From: Pseudaminobacter soli (ex Li et al. 2025)
Lineage (GTDB): Bacteria; Pseudomonadota; Alphaproteobacteria; Rhizobiales; Rhizobiaceae
Direction: 5' to 3'
Assembly (NCBI RefSeq): GCF_003012705.1
Contig: NZ_PXYL01000005.1
Span: 62,001 to 126,000, forward strand
Length of the DNA: 64,000 bases
Shown: piece after piece, positions 17,250 through 27,500 of the stretch
Layout: every line of letters begins with the position of its first letter
How positions within the stretch are numbered: position 1 is the first letter of the stretch
Notes under the pieces: generated by a model
Database searches by the model: none
The model's input: only the letters and a program-made list of their open reading frames with translations
Told to the model about the DNA's origin: nothing
Program-made: the position numbers and the translations under genes

Positions 17250-17266
17250 TCACGGCGTTACGGTGA
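17093..17266 (+). CDS. Possible 57-aa membrane protein downstream of the pilin
   Basis: ATG 17093 follows GAGGAG with about 10 bases spacing. The sequence has a basic start (SAKSKRF), one hydrophobic helix (HAVWFATGVSIGVYAYVTL) and a polar tail. Same direction as the pilin and overlapping the convergent tail-fibre 3' end by 17 bases. It may be the second gene of a pilin moron or chance. Confidence 0.4.
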   Translation: MWSAKSKRFTLHAVWFATGVSIGVYAYVTLSDHLRVRFDPPRPHVAEAGDYHLTALR

Positions 17267-17576
17267 TCGGGATCACCTTTGTGAAGCTCTTGCCGTTGGC
17301 GTCCGTCGCCTTGACTGTGACGTTGTGCGTGCCGACCGTTAGTCCACCAGCAACTCGAAGTTCATCGCCAACGATTGAAAACGCCGCCGCCTGAAATCTG
17401 TAAACAGCGGTGACGTGGACTTTGTCGAACAGGACCTGATTGGTATATCCGGCCTTGGTGTCTCGGTAGATTGCCGTGACATGCAGCTTTTCAAGCCGCT
17501 GCTTGTCGACGAAATCGCTGGCGTTCTGGTCGCGATAGGCCGCTGTACCGTGGAGTTTGTCGAGGCTGACACCCAT
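17250..17576 (-). CDS. Small tail-fibre component with three internal repeats
   Basis: 108 aa. The N-terminal half holds three near copies of one strand motif: DKLHGTAAYRD (6-16), EKLHVTAIYRD (29-39) and DKVHVTAVYRF (51-61), spaced 22-23 residues. The C-terminal half (66-108) reads like one cadherin/Ig-type beta sandwich ending TKVIPITVTP. It lies 3 bases after the 331-aa tail protein. Probably a surface or fibre part; receptor binding is a guess. Confidence 0.65.
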   Translation of the reverse strand: MGVSLDKLHGTAAYRDQNASDFVDKQRLEKLHVTAIYRDTKAGYTNQVLFDKVHVTAVYRFQAAAFSIVGDELRVAGGLTVGTHNVTVKATDANGKSFTKVIPITVTP

Positions 17577-17579
17577 GGC

Positions 17580-18575
17580 TTATGCCCTCGACCGCATGCC
17601 CGGCTCTGATGCGTTGAGTTCCGTTGGCGTCCAATACGTCGATGTAGCGGGGGACATGTCCCATGCTTCGGTATAGTCGGCAGCAGATACCGTCAGCGTA
17701 CGGTCGCTCCTGTGGTTGTCGGCACCAGCCACTCGGTAGAAAATGTTCTCTTTCTGTGGGCCAGACGCGTCGCGCAGAGCATTGGCCGCGACCTGTACCC
17801 TCTCGATCCTCTCCCCGCCCGCGAGCGCTGGGAACGAGGTGAGGCCAACGGAAACCCGCTGATCAGCCGTGCCACTGGTCATATAGGTAGCAGCCGGCGT
17901 CAGTTCGTTGAGCGCTGTGTATCCGGCTCCAGACCATTCCGAGTATGTCCCGTTTGCGTTTGGGATTCTGGTTACGAGCTTCGAATTGATTGTGTTCCAA
18001 TCAGCAACGATGATTTCTGACCACCTCACCGCGCCGCTGGACATTGATGTATCAATGTTTCCGAGCCGCATTTTGTCCAGCACCGAGACGCCACTCCAAG
18101 TTAGATTGGCGGCATCGTTGGCAATGACCGGAATATTATCGAGATAGACGCGAACACTTCCTGGGTTGCCGAGCTTTACGAGAATGTCGAGCTTAAAGCT
18201 TTGAGCGGCACCGATTGTGACATCGCCGGAAACGCCAAGTGAGGAATACGTTCCGTCGAGCTTGCGGATTTCAAGGCGCGCTGGGGAACTCTGTGAGAAT
18301 CTAAGAGCCAGACGTTCCGCGCCACCTGAATACCATTTCAGGAAATTCAGATTGAATGGTGTCGTACTGCCGAAGTTCACCAGGGCGTGAAACCAAAGTT
18401 CTGCCGATGAATACGTGCTGGTCTCGAGATAGTTTGTTCCCTCAGCGGCACCTGCCACGTTGATGGAACAGCGTGCGTTACTGGCATTGTAGGACCCAGC
18501 ATTCGTGCTATGCGAGACATTCCCGACTTTGACTGGAAAGTCCTGCAACTCAGCGCCCTGAAAAAAGACCGTCAT
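17580..18575 (-). CDS. Tail-fibre-like protein with LamG/concanavalin-type lectin domain
   Basis: 331 aa. The central part (about 25-200) has the look of a LamG/concanavalin-like beta sandwich (SYNASNARCSI, FKLDILVKLG, VRVYLDNIPV, RWSEIIVADWNT). The C-terminus has an ENIFYRVAGADN / DRTLTVSAADYTEAWDMSP segment common in phage structural proteins. Located directly behind the J-like tail tip (12-base gap), it is a good candidate for host-surface binding. Confidence 0.7.
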   Translation of the reverse strand: MTVFFQGAELQDFPVKVGNVSHSTNAGSYNASNARCSINVAGAAEGTNYLETSTYSSAELWFHALVNFGSTTPFNLNFLKWYSGGAERLALRFSQSSPARLEIRKLDGTYSSLGVSGDVTIGAAQSFKLDILVKLGNPGSVRVYLDNIPVIANDAANLTWSGVSVLDKMRLGNIDTSMSSGAVRWSEIIVADWNTINSKLVTRIPNANGTYSEWSGAGYTALNELTPAATYMTSGTADQRVSVGLTSFPALAGGERIERVQVAANALRDASGPQKENIFYRVAGADNHRSDRTLTVSAADYTEAWDMSPATSTYWTPTELNASEPGMRSRA

Positions 18576-18587
18576 CTTGCATGTCCT

Positions 18588-21500
18588 TTAAGTGGTGATC
18601 TCGAACGTGATAGGTGCAGCCCCACCGACCGTTGAGAGTTTGCCGACGACAGATCCCGACGTGGCGCTGACCGAAACCGTGTCGTTCGAGATGAGAATGT
18701 CCGAGGGGCCTGGCGTCGAGAGAACGATTTGGAGTCGGCGTGACTGCCACGACGAGTACCCATCTCTCTCGGCCGAAACGACGATGTAGCCCTGCTCAAC
18801 CGCGCCGAAATCGGCCTTGGCAACGTTCTGCGAGGTTCCCGTAATCCCGGAGTAGGTGCGAAGCACAGTACCGCTCAGATCGGTCAGCGTTACGGATGTT
18901 GTCTGCCCTACTTCTGGCGTCTGATCGGCAGCGGTCCAATCAATCGGAGTTGCCTCTGTCAGCCGGTTCCGCCTCGCCCAGGTAACGGGAATTGGATCGA
19001 TCGAGATTGCATCAACTGGACCCGCCGAACTGCCGTTCACCTTCACATTGGCGGGTCTGTATGGGCGAACGGCTCGGTTGGCGAAAGTCACCGTATCGAC
19101 CGGCGCCTCGATTTCCTCCAACACATCGCGACTTGTAACGGTGAGAAGCCGTACCGACACATTGTTACCGTTCGTCCGCTTCTGAAAATCCGATTCTGAG
19201 AAGTCGTCAAAGAACAGGATTGCGGTACCCTTGGTGTGGCTGCGCGGAACCGTATCAAGGCAGCCGCGCGCAATGGTGATCGTGCCGCTGCCTATTGCAT
19301 CGATGCGCACGACCTCTGTCCTGGTTTCGCCGAATATCACCGCCAGCGAGCCGATGGAGACATTTCCGAGCCCGATTTCACCGGACACGGCAACGTCGGT
19401 TGCGTCAGCGGAGATTGCCGCATCCAGAACCGCGCTGGGTGCGAAGTCGAGAGAGCCCGCGTCGCGGTAGGTGCTGCCGCCGCCAACCTGGATTATGGCA
19501 TTGAGTGCGTCACCTGACGGCCTCCCGCCTGCGATCTGGAGCAAGCCGGCTTTCGGATCGGCAGAAAGCATGGCGGCCAGATCGGAGTCGCCGATCATCT
19601 GCCGAAGTTCTCGATAAGGCATCTCCCAGACCAGCCGCGGCGATACCGGTGCCGTGGGGGTGTCCGGAACATCCTCGGCAGAACTATCCACCAGAACCGC
19701 AGCGCCGAGATTGAACACGTCCTGCACGAACTTCATGACGATCTTGTTCGATCGCCCATCACCGAAGTCCTGGTCGACCACGCGCATGACCTGCCCGGAA
19801 AGCGAGTGCCGGTCAGATACGAGCCGGAATGGATCTCCAGGGTTCAACTTCTCGACGGTGCGTTTGCACGAAATGCGACCTGAAATGATCCCGGCACCAA
19901 GCGAGAGAACATCGCGCGTCGCCACTCGTATTGCGAGGTCACGATGGTTGATGCCGGGGTATTCGCGGCTTGTGGAAACGATGCCGCTGGTCGATTGCAT
20001 CGCCTGGGCAATGTTCGTCACGGCATGGGAACCGGTCTTGCGCTTCTCCCGGTTGTAATAGTTGACGATGACCTGATTGACCGCTTCAGCGGTCTGGCGC
20101 CGCTCGATCTCGGTCCAGTCGGTCACGACATCTTCATTGATCACCGGAATGGTGTTGATGTCGTAGTCCTTGCGGATCGGCTTCAGCCTGAACTTGCCGG
20201 TCGAGCGATCGACGAAGAGATAGGCGTCGACATGCGCCAGAATGCGGGAAACGAAGTCCTCGATTGCCTCCTGGCGATACCATTTCAGCGAGAGACCGAA
20301 GCCTTCGGCGTAGAAGATATCCGCCGCCGCTCGAAAGCTCGCATCGTCGATGTCGGCGTCATTGTAGCCCATCCCCCACGTCCTGTCGGTCAGGCACTCG
20401 CGAATGATGTGGGCCGGGTTCATGTCGCCGGATGAGGCACCGGTGAAGTACCAGAAGAGGGAGCGAAGGGGGCCGCCAGTTACCAGGATGCCGCCATGCT
20501 CTTCGTTGAACCCCACTCCGCCGGAGCCGAGCGAAGGGTCGTTTTTCCCGACGAAATTGGTGCTGGCGACAATCGTTGTGTGCAGAATTTCCAGCGTCGA
20601 TACGCCGATCTGGTGGATTCTCACTGCGCCAGATGCGTTGATGAAAAGACCAATGGTCCCCGGGCCACTTTTCATCCGCTTAGAGGTCAAGAAACTCGTG
20701 CTGCTGCCGCTTACGATTCCAGGAGCCGACCTTTTGAGCGTTGAGAGGTCAGCGGAATAGACGCGGATATCCCCGTTTGAGCAGACGATGATGACTTCGT
20801 CCGTGTCGCGGGAATAGTGGCAGCTGCGTATGTCAGCCGTCAGCCCAGCAGGCGTGACGATATTCTCCGCGAAGGAGGGCCACGCCACGCGGACGATTTT
20901 GGATGGATCATCAGAAAGGGCGCAATAGGCGTAGTTGCGCCCCATGGAGATCGAATTCAGCCGCTCGCTGGTTCCGGCTTCAGACCATGCAAGAGACCAA
21001 GCGCCGCCGGCCTCCTTTTTCAGGAGGTTCCACCGATTAAGGTCGGTGCTGAACCCGCGGGTTCTTGCCATCCCCCATTTGGCATCTTCCGCTTCAATGT
21101 CGTCCATCAGGAAGCCATAGTTGCCATGGCTTCCGGGGATCTCGATGCTTTGAACCAGAGTGCCCGTGTCCGGCTTATAGAACTTTAGAGAGGTTCCGGC
21201 AGGGCCGCCCCCTTGCTGCAGCACGATCTCCATATCGCCGGTGATGTGGCCGCGATCACCAATCTCCCAGGCACCCTCCTGAGGTATTGTGATGTGCTTG
21301 CCAGTCTGGATCGACCAGACGATCGCGCCGCCGTTATAGTTCGCCCAGAGGATATAATCTCCGTAGGTATCCCAATTGCTGCTGCTGCCGATGTGAATCC
21401 CAAGGTCAAGACCGGGATTGCCTTTCGTCGTGTCGATCGGCGCAGCAACCTCTGCCGTCTGCGGATACCACTGCGCGGAGCCATCGGAACGCTTGAAGAT

Positions 21501-22097
21501 GCGCTTGATCCTGAACGCCCACGGCTTGATGTAAGGGCTGGTGCCGAGATACACGCCGCGCAGAACGATACCGACGATGCCGCGATAGGCGGGCGTATCC
21601 GGACCTTGCTTGGAAACAAGATAGTCATTCCGGCCCTGATCCTGGGTGCCCATCTCAACATCGAGCTTGCCAGAAATGCCGCCTTCGCGGTCCTGTCCGC
21701 CGAACAGGTTCTCCTTGTTGATCCCCATCCGCCCGCCGCGGAAAGCACCCTTCCACGCTACCTTATCGCCGACGCGGATCTCCTGGAGCTCGTCTGCCGG
21801 GCCGTGGCAGAGGCCCAGATGCATGCCGAGGTAATACTTGTAGCCGAGCGTCTGGCGCGGCCCGAAAAAGCCATAGCGGCGCGGTCCTTTGATCGCATCC
21901 GTGCCAAGCGCGCCATACCAAACCACGTTCGGATCGGCGAAATCATTGGTGCCAAAGGCAACCGGGATTTCACGGCCTTCATCCGCCGTCGGTGCTTTGA
22001 AGTCCGAAAGGGATGCCGGCTTCGCATCCTGCGGCTTAGGCGTCAGGATCAGGTTGAGCGCAAAGGACGCCAGCCCGATAACGAGGTTCCAGAACAT
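18588..22097 (-). CDS. Tail tip / host-specificity protein (J-like)
   Basis: 1169 aa, the largest tail protein and the central fibre candidate. The N-terminus has a hydrophobic helix (FWNLVIGLASFALNLILTP) followed by GREIPVAFGT, typical of rhizobial J-like proteins. A beta-propeller-like middle (about 240-560) gives way to a hub segment (AHIIRECLTDRTWGMGYND, then AVNQVIVNYYN) typical of phage tail baseplate hubs. The C-terminal 250 residues look like fibronectin/Ig-type domains ending at a cadherin-like strand. It follows the BR0599 protein with a 12-base gap. It should attach to the host and trigger DNA injection. Confidence 0.85.
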   Translation of the reverse strand: MFWNLVIGLASFALNLILTPKPQDAKPASLSDFKAPTADEGREIPVAFGTNDFADPNVVWYGALGTDAIKGPRRYGFFGPRQTLGYKYYLGMHLGLCHGPADELQEIRVGDKVAWKGAFRGGRMGINKENLFGGQDREGGISGKLDVEMGTQDQGRNDYLVSKQGPDTPAYRGIVGIVLRGVYLGTSPYIKPWAFRIKRIFKRSDGSAQWYPQTAEVAAPIDTTKGNPGLDLGIHIGSSSNWDTYGDYILWANYNGGAIVWSIQTGKHITIPQEGAWEIGDRGHITGDMEIVLQQGGGPAGTSLKFYKPDTGTLVQSIEIPGSHGNYGFLMDDIEAEDAKWGMARTRGFSTDLNRWNLLKKEAGGAWSLAWSEAGTSERLNSISMGRNYAYCALSDDPSKIVRVAWPSFAENIVTPAGLTADIRSCHYSRDTDEVIIVCSNGDIRVYSADLSTLKRSAPGIVSGSSTSFLTSKRMKSGPGTIGLFINASGAVRIHQIGVSTLEILHTTIVASTNFVGKNDPSLGSGGVGFNEEHGGILVTGGPLRSLFWYFTGASSGDMNPAHIIRECLTDRTWGMGYNDADIDDASFRAAADIFYAEGFGLSLKWYRQEAIEDFVSRILAHVDAYLFVDRSTGKFRLKPIRKDYDINTIPVINEDVVTDWTEIERRQTAEAVNQVIVNYYNREKRKTGSHAVTNIAQAMQSTSGIVSTSREYPGINHRDLAIRVATRDVLSLGAGIISGRISCKRTVEKLNPGDPFRLVSDRHSLSGQVMRVVDQDFGDGRSNKIVMKFVQDVFNLGAAVLVDSSAEDVPDTPTAPVSPRLVWEMPYRELRQMIGDSDLAAMLSADPKAGLLQIAGGRPSGDALNAIIQVGGGSTYRDAGSLDFAPSAVLDAAISADATDVAVSGEIGLGNVSIGSLAVIFGETRTEVVRIDAIGSGTITIARGCLDTVPRSHTKGTAILFFDDFSESDFQKRTNGNNVSVRLLTVTSRDVLEEIEAPVDTVTFANRAVRPYRPANVKVNGSSAGPVDAISIDPIPVTWARRNRLTEATPIDWTAADQTPEVGQTTSVTLTDLSGTVLRTYSGITGTSQNVAKADFGAVEQGYIVVSAERDGYSSWQSRRLQIVLSTPGPSDILISNDTVSVSATSGSVVGKLSTVGGAAPITFEITT

Positions 22098-22109
22098 GTC
22101 GGCTGTACC

Positions 22110-22943
22110 TCAGACGATGCTGATCGAGAACGGGTTTTCGTCGGTCATGTAAGGAAAGCCGCCGAAGTTCAGCCGGTTGTTGAATTTGGCGTTGCAGGTC
22201 TTGTTCGAGAGATCGCAGCCCGGCGCGATTTCGACTGCGGCCGAGCCGGATTTGGCCACCGCTTCGGCCAGCCCGTTGATCGAAGTGACCAGCGTCAGCT
22301 GGTTGCCGACATGCTTCTCGACCCAGCCGAAGAGGCCGTTGAAGACGACAACGCCGGCCTTGTAGTAGCCGTCCTCTTTCGAGGCAGCAGCGGCCACGGT
22401 CAGGGCAAGGCTGTTCACCGCCGTCACTGTCGCCGGTACCTTGAAATCGGCGATGTTCAGATCACAGCCGGGGAAGTAGAGCGCATGCCGGCAGGTCCGC
22501 TGATAGCGTGCCCGGCAGCCGGGCCGGCGCATCGAGGTGAAAATACTCTCGACCGTCACCCTGATCGTCTGCCCGACTTCCTTGGTGCCGACAATTCGGC
22601 CTTTCCAGACGACGCGGTGTTGCTCCGACAGGTCCGTGTGATGGCCGCGCCAGATCGTGACGGTGGTGATCTGAGGCGCGGGCGAGAGCAGCGTGCGGCC
22701 GTAGGGGTCCGATAAAGGAAAGATCAGATCGACGTAGTTCTTCTCGATGTTGCCGGTCTGCTTGATATTTTCATGCTTGATCGGCGATCCCGTCCAGGTC
22801 TTTGCCTCGCCGGAGAGTTCTGGATCTTTCCTCAGATCGGTCGCATCGGACGCCAGCCTGACCTGCGACACGCCATTGTCGAACAGATAGAGGAAATACG
22901 GCTGGCCCTGGTCGACCGATGTTTCCGGCGTGTCGTAGCTCAT
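22110..22943 (-). CDS. BR0599/DUF2163-type tail hub protein
   Basis: 277 aa of the phage BR0599 family, a tail-tip protein. Conserved cysteines appear in CRARYQRTCRHALYFPGC and GCDLSNKTCNAKFNNRLNFGG, the set proposed to bind a metal or iron-sulfur cluster as in lambda gpL. The N-terminus (YFLYLFDNG, WTGSPIKHENI) is the usual beta domain. Starts inside the stop of the upstream gene (ATGA). Confidence 0.85.
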   Translation of the reverse strand: MSYDTPETSVDQGQPYFLYLFDNGVSQVRLASDATDLRKDPELSGEAKTWTGSPIKHENIKQTGNIEKNYVDLIFPLSDPYGRTLLSPAPQITTVTIWRGHHTDLSEQHRVVWKGRIVGTKEVGQTIRVTVESIFTSMRRPGCRARYQRTCRHALYFPGCDLNIADFKVPATVTAVNSLALTVAAAASKEDGYYKAGVVVFNGLFGWVEKHVGNQLTLVTSINGLAEAVAKSGSAAVEIAPGCDLSNKTCNAKFNNRLNFGGFPYMTDENPFSISIV

Positions 22944-24226
22944 GCCGGGACTTCCATGACGGGGATGTTGACGACGGAATCGGCGGTGAACTGATGGCTG
23001 ATCGTCACGGCGTCGGCGTTCAGCCTGACCTTTGAGACGAAGCAGATCATCGCAATGTCCTTGGGGGCTACGGCTCGCCCCAGCGCGCTCGAGATGATGA
23101 TTTCGGTCGTGTCGGGATCGATCACCGTCGCACTCGCGATCTGCCGGAACAGGCGCGTTCCATCCGTGAGGTGGAACATCACATGCCGGTTGATCAGATT
23201 GGCGACGGGACCGTTTGCCTTGACCTGGATCGTGGTGGCGCCAGAGGTCGCCGACGCCGCCAAGGAGAGGTCACGGTTGAATGTCGGCAGCCAGAACGGC
23301 TTCTGCTTGCCCCGGAGCGAATGCAGCCACTTGCGGCGCTTCCAGACGCCAGAGGGGCGGCTTTCCATGAAAGAGACGGTCTGGCCGAAGTCTACGTAGT
23401 TGCGCAGGGTCTCGACCACGACGGGTCCAGTCCCGTTGTCGATCAGGTCCATCGATCGGACGATGCTGTCAGAGACGTCGGCCACTAGGACCGGCGCCTC
23501 GGTCACCACGTCGAGCCCCTGATATTTCGGATAGGTGGAGACGTAGGAGGCCGCCAGGTCGATATTGTCGGTGACCAGGAACTTCACCCCGACGTCGCTG
23601 TAGGTGGCCTGCCGATCGACCGAGAACCCTTCCGGCACCAGTGCGGAGCGCAGCGGGATAATCTTCGGCTTGCGCAGATCAACGCCGACCGGTGCAAGGA
23701 GGCCAAGAGAGCCGGCCGCGACCAAGACAATCCGGGTGACGACGAACTTGTCGGGGCTTTCCCAGATCACCACACCGCCGTCGACGCGCCAGTCGCCGGA
23801 GGTGGTATCCATTGCAATGCTGCTGTCTGAGGCAGCCACACCGACGGCAAGATTGATCGCCTCGGCCCAGACCGGAACGCCAACGATGGTATGGGCCCGT
23901 CGCCGTGCGAATCCCCTCGCCCTTGCATATTCAGCATCCGAAAGCCGCACGCTGAACGAGAACGTCTGCCGTGGCGCGCTCCGCAATGCGATGCGCTGTT
24001 CACCGGTACGGCTGCCGAGCACGTCGGTTAGCCATTCAAGCGTCTCGGTGACCGGCACCATGGCGTGAAAGCCCCATAGCTCTGGCAGGACGACGACGTT
24101 GGCGCTATCGAGGACGGGAGGGCCGGCCACGATTCCAACGGGCGCCACAAACACGCCGTCCGACATCGAATCAAGAAGTGGTGCCCCGGTCGAGATACCA
24201 ACCGGGGAAACGTCTACCGTGGCCAT
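22940..24226 (-). CDS. Distal tail / baseplate-like protein
   Basis: 428 aa. The N-terminus repeats PVGISTGAPLLDS and PVGIVAGPPVLDS, an internal duplication of about 25 residues. The rest (SFSVRLSDAEYARARGFARRR, then WLHSLRGKQKPFWLPTFNRDL) is the pattern I know from rhizobial tail proteins placed between tape measure and BR0599 protein. A distal tail protein role is inferred from order. Confidence 0.65.
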   Translation of the reverse strand: MATVDVSPVGISTGAPLLDSMSDGVFVAPVGIVAGPPVLDSANVVVLPELWGFHAMVPVTETLEWLTDVLGSRTGEQRIALRSAPRQTFSFSVRLSDAEYARARGFARRRAHTIVGVPVWAEAINLAVGVAASDSSIAMDTTSGDWRVDGGVVIWESPDKFVVTRIVLVAAGSLGLLAPVGVDLRKPKIIPLRSALVPEGFSVDRQATYSDVGVKFLVTDNIDLAASYVSTYPKYQGLDVVTEAPVLVADVSDSIVRSMDLIDNGTGPVVVETLRNYVDFGQTVSFMESRPSGVWKRRKWLHSLRGKQKPFWLPTFNRDLSLAASATSGATTIQVKANGPVANLINRHVMFHLTDGTRLFRQIASATVIDPDTTEIIISSALGRAVAPKDIAMICFVSKVRLNADAVTISHQFTADSVVNIPVMEVPA

Positions 24227-24597
24227 CAGGCGGGCCCAGGAATGCCGATGTCAAATGCGGCAGAGGTGATCTTATCGCCGCTAGTGACGCTCTTGGCGGC
24301 CAACAATGAGCCAGCCGCCAGAAGCCGCGAGTTGGTGGTATCAACCAAGGCGTAATGCGAGATGATGCCCGCAGCCGTCGCATTGGCATCGCTGATCGCC
24401 GCCACCGTCACCTTGCGGCCATTGGGCAGCCTCGCCGACGGGGAACCTACCGTTGGCGTTGCCTTGCTCCCCAGCGACAGCGTTGTCGTTGCCTCCGCAT
24501 AGGTTGCCGGCTGCGCGGAACAGAAATGGACGGCCTTGGTCTCGGTGGTCAGGACGGTCAGGCCGTTGTCCAAAACGCGGTCGTGGAGATATGCCAT
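24226..24597 (-). CDS. Small tail protein next to the tape measure
   Basis: 123 aa with no catalytic motif. Regular beta-type sequence (VLTTETKAVHFCSAQPATYAEATT; GRKVTVAAISDANATAAGI; ISHYALVDTTNSRLLAAG) fits a small ring-forming or fibre protein. It starts exactly next to the tape-measure stop and its end touches the next gene by one base, so it is part of the tail operon. Confidence 0.65.
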   Translation of the reverse strand: MAYLHDRVLDNGLTVLTTETKAVHFCSAQPATYAEATTTLSLGSKATPTVGSPSARLPNGRKVTVAAISDANATAAGIISHYALVDTTNSRLLAAGSLLAAKSVTSGDKITSAAFDIGIPGPA

Positions 24598-27500
24598 TTA
24601 GGCCGCCCTGTTTTGCCGGATGATGTTCATGACCACCTGCTCGCCTTCATCGGTGCGCAGGTAGTCGCCGACGACTGACGGATCGAGGACAGTCACATTC
24701 TTGACGTTCAGTGAGAGCTTCTTGCTGATCGCTCCGACGATGCTTTCGATCTGTCCGGCGCTGATGCCGGGAGCCGCTGTGAAGCCAGTCTGAGCCGCAA
24801 CACCGAGCTTCCCGTCACTGCCCCGCCGAAGCGGCATGATGGCTTCCGGGCCAGCTTCACCGAGCATCCCGGTCTTTCCGCCGGACATCGGGAACAAAGC
24901 CGGAGACGAGAAGACATCGCCATTGGCGAATGGGATCACATTACCAGCCGAGAAGGGCGCACCATTGGCGTACAGACCGACGCCGCCCTTCAGGATATTC
25001 GCCGTCGCTGCTGGCGAGATGCTGTTCATGTAGTTGAGCGCGCCCCCTGACCCGCCGAACATGCCAGCGAGGTTCGAGAACCAGTTGCCTCCGAAGCCGC
25101 CGCCTGTGTTCATCAGGTTCTGCAGCATTGAACCGAGATTGCCGGCGCCGATACCGAACTGCTCCAGCGCCTGCATGGTCGATTGGGTCACGCCGGTAAG
25201 GCTGCCGAGCCCGCTGGCGAGACCGCTTGCGGTGCTAGTCGAACTGGTTGCCAGCTTGTCCAAGGCGTCGGATGCCTTGTTCGTGGGCCCGAGCAGCGCA
25301 TCCGCTTTCGCGAAATGCGGCGACATCTGGTAGTTCCACTTGTCGGCGACAGTGCCCCAGGTCCCGCCGTTCATGGCATCCGAGGCATTGTAGCGGCCCG
25401 GGCTGCCGGCATTGACCGTGGAATAGAGATCCATCCCGGACATGCCGGGCTTGAAGCCACGGGCCTTGAAGAACTTCTCTATCCCGGCGAACTGATCGGA
25501 CAGCGATCCGCCCGGCGTGATGCCGTAGTTCGCGCGCTCGGATGCACCGGCCTGGATCAGACCGTAGTAGCCGTTATTGGCCCCACCCCAGATATTCTGA
25601 CGGAAGCCGCTTTCGAACGACATGACCGCGGCGAGATCGCGAGGATTTGCCCCGATCTTGCCCGCCAGCGTCTTGATGTTGGAGGCGAGGTCGTTGCCAT
25701 AGGCCATCTGACCGACAGGCGAACCGATGCCGGAGAGCGCCATCGGCATGGACTTGTTGTCATTGGCCGCAGAACCGCCAAGGAACTGGCTCAGCGTGGT
25801 ATTCGGCGAGAAGCCACCACCGACGCCGGGAATGCCTCCAAGGCCACCCATACCTCCGAGAACCGAGCCGTTGACGATGACGCTGGCAGCCTGCACCTGC
25901 ATGGCACTGACGGCCTTCTGAGCCCCAAGTAGGTTGCCGAGAACACCGCCAAAGCCTCCGCCTTGGCCACTCGACGCGCCCGAGCCGAAGATGCCAAGAT
26001 CGGCAATGGATTGAAGGTTCCCACCGGTCAGCCAGTTCTTGAACGGGTTCGTCACCGCTAGGTCGAACATCTGGCGGGCAAAATCGCGGCCGATACTCTT
26101 CAGCGCATCCTCGATGCTAGAGGTGCCATCGAATAGCGCGTCAACTAGGGTGTCGACGCCATTATTGGCCGTCTCGAAGATCGATTCCCAAGTCGACTTC
26201 ATGCGGTCGAGTTGGATATTCGCCCGGATCAGACCGGCCTCGACCGAGTTGAAATCGACGGGCAGGCCAGCGCTGTGAAGTCGGCCAGCGATTTCCTGCT
26301 GCTCCGGCGAGCGGAACAACTGTTCGCGCTCGAACTGGAGATCGCGGGCCAGATTGAGACGCGCCGCCGCATCCGCAACTTTGCCGAGCTCGGCCGCCGT
26401 CTGCTTGATGCGCTCCACTTCGGCGGTACTGACGAGTTCGCCTTTCCTCGCGGCTTCTTCCTTGAGCCGGGCGATTTCCGAGAACTGGTACTGCAGTCTG
26501 GTCGTTTCGCCAGTGGTCGCACCAATGAGCGACAGTTCTTCCTTGGCGGCCTCGATGCTGCGAAGCTGGGCACGGTGACGCTCGGTCTCGGCGTCGCGGC
26601 GCTCCATTTCCTGGCGCTGGAGTTCCTCTCTGCGCGCACGCTCCGCACGAAGGTCAGCCGCAGCGCCGCTTGCTCCTGCACGCGCTATTCGTTCGGCGGC
26701 TGCGAGCTTCTCGGCATTGGTCCGGGCCCTCTGCTGCTCCAGATGAGCCTCGAACTGCTCCCGCTCCATCGCAAGCTTCAGTTCGCGCTCATGGCGCTGC
26801 TGATCTATGATCTGCCGTCCGGATGCCTGCCGATCATCCATCCCAGCAGGGCCGACAAGCCTGCCGGTGCGGCCATTTCGATTGAATTCGTCAAGCACCC
26901 CCAACTGCTTTGCTGTGGCGGCTGCCTCCGCCTGCATATCGAGGAGAACGTCGGCCCAGAGACGGAGCTTGCCAGGATCTGTCTGTGCGATCCGGTCGAC
27001 CTGCTTCTGGAACGTCTCGAAATCAGGATGACCCGCGGCAAGGCCCTTGCGCAGCCCATCGATAGCGCTGCGGAAAGGATCGAACACCAGCGTAACGTCA
27101 GAGCTTCGCATCCATTCAGGGAACAGGAAGCCCATGCTCATGTTCGACGTGTCGCCGAGAAGGCTCTTTAGACTCTTGTCGAGTTCCTTCTGGGTCTGCC
27201 TGCGCGACTGCCGCTCTGCGGCCTCGGCCATGAGGACAGATTTCCGCGTCACCTCGTCGATATTGAAACCGACGAGCTTGTAAGCATCCGCGAGTTCGGT
27301 GACGGCCTGCTTGTTCTTCTTGAGCGCTTCGCCAAGCTGATCTGCGCCGTCACGGCTGCGCCGGAAATACTCGACCGCCGCGCCGCCAATCGCGAACAGC
27401 GCGAAGTGCACGGCCATTGCCGGGTTGAGAATTGCCCCGATTGCCGTTGCGAAGGCTGTAGTGGAGGCCGCGCCAGTCGTGAACATGCGGACTGCGCCGG

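Noticed and set aside
21213-22715. 500-codon plus-strand frame opposite the tail tip and BR0599 genes
   Set aside because: Shadow frame of two clearly coding minus-strand genes; no ribosome site or domain.
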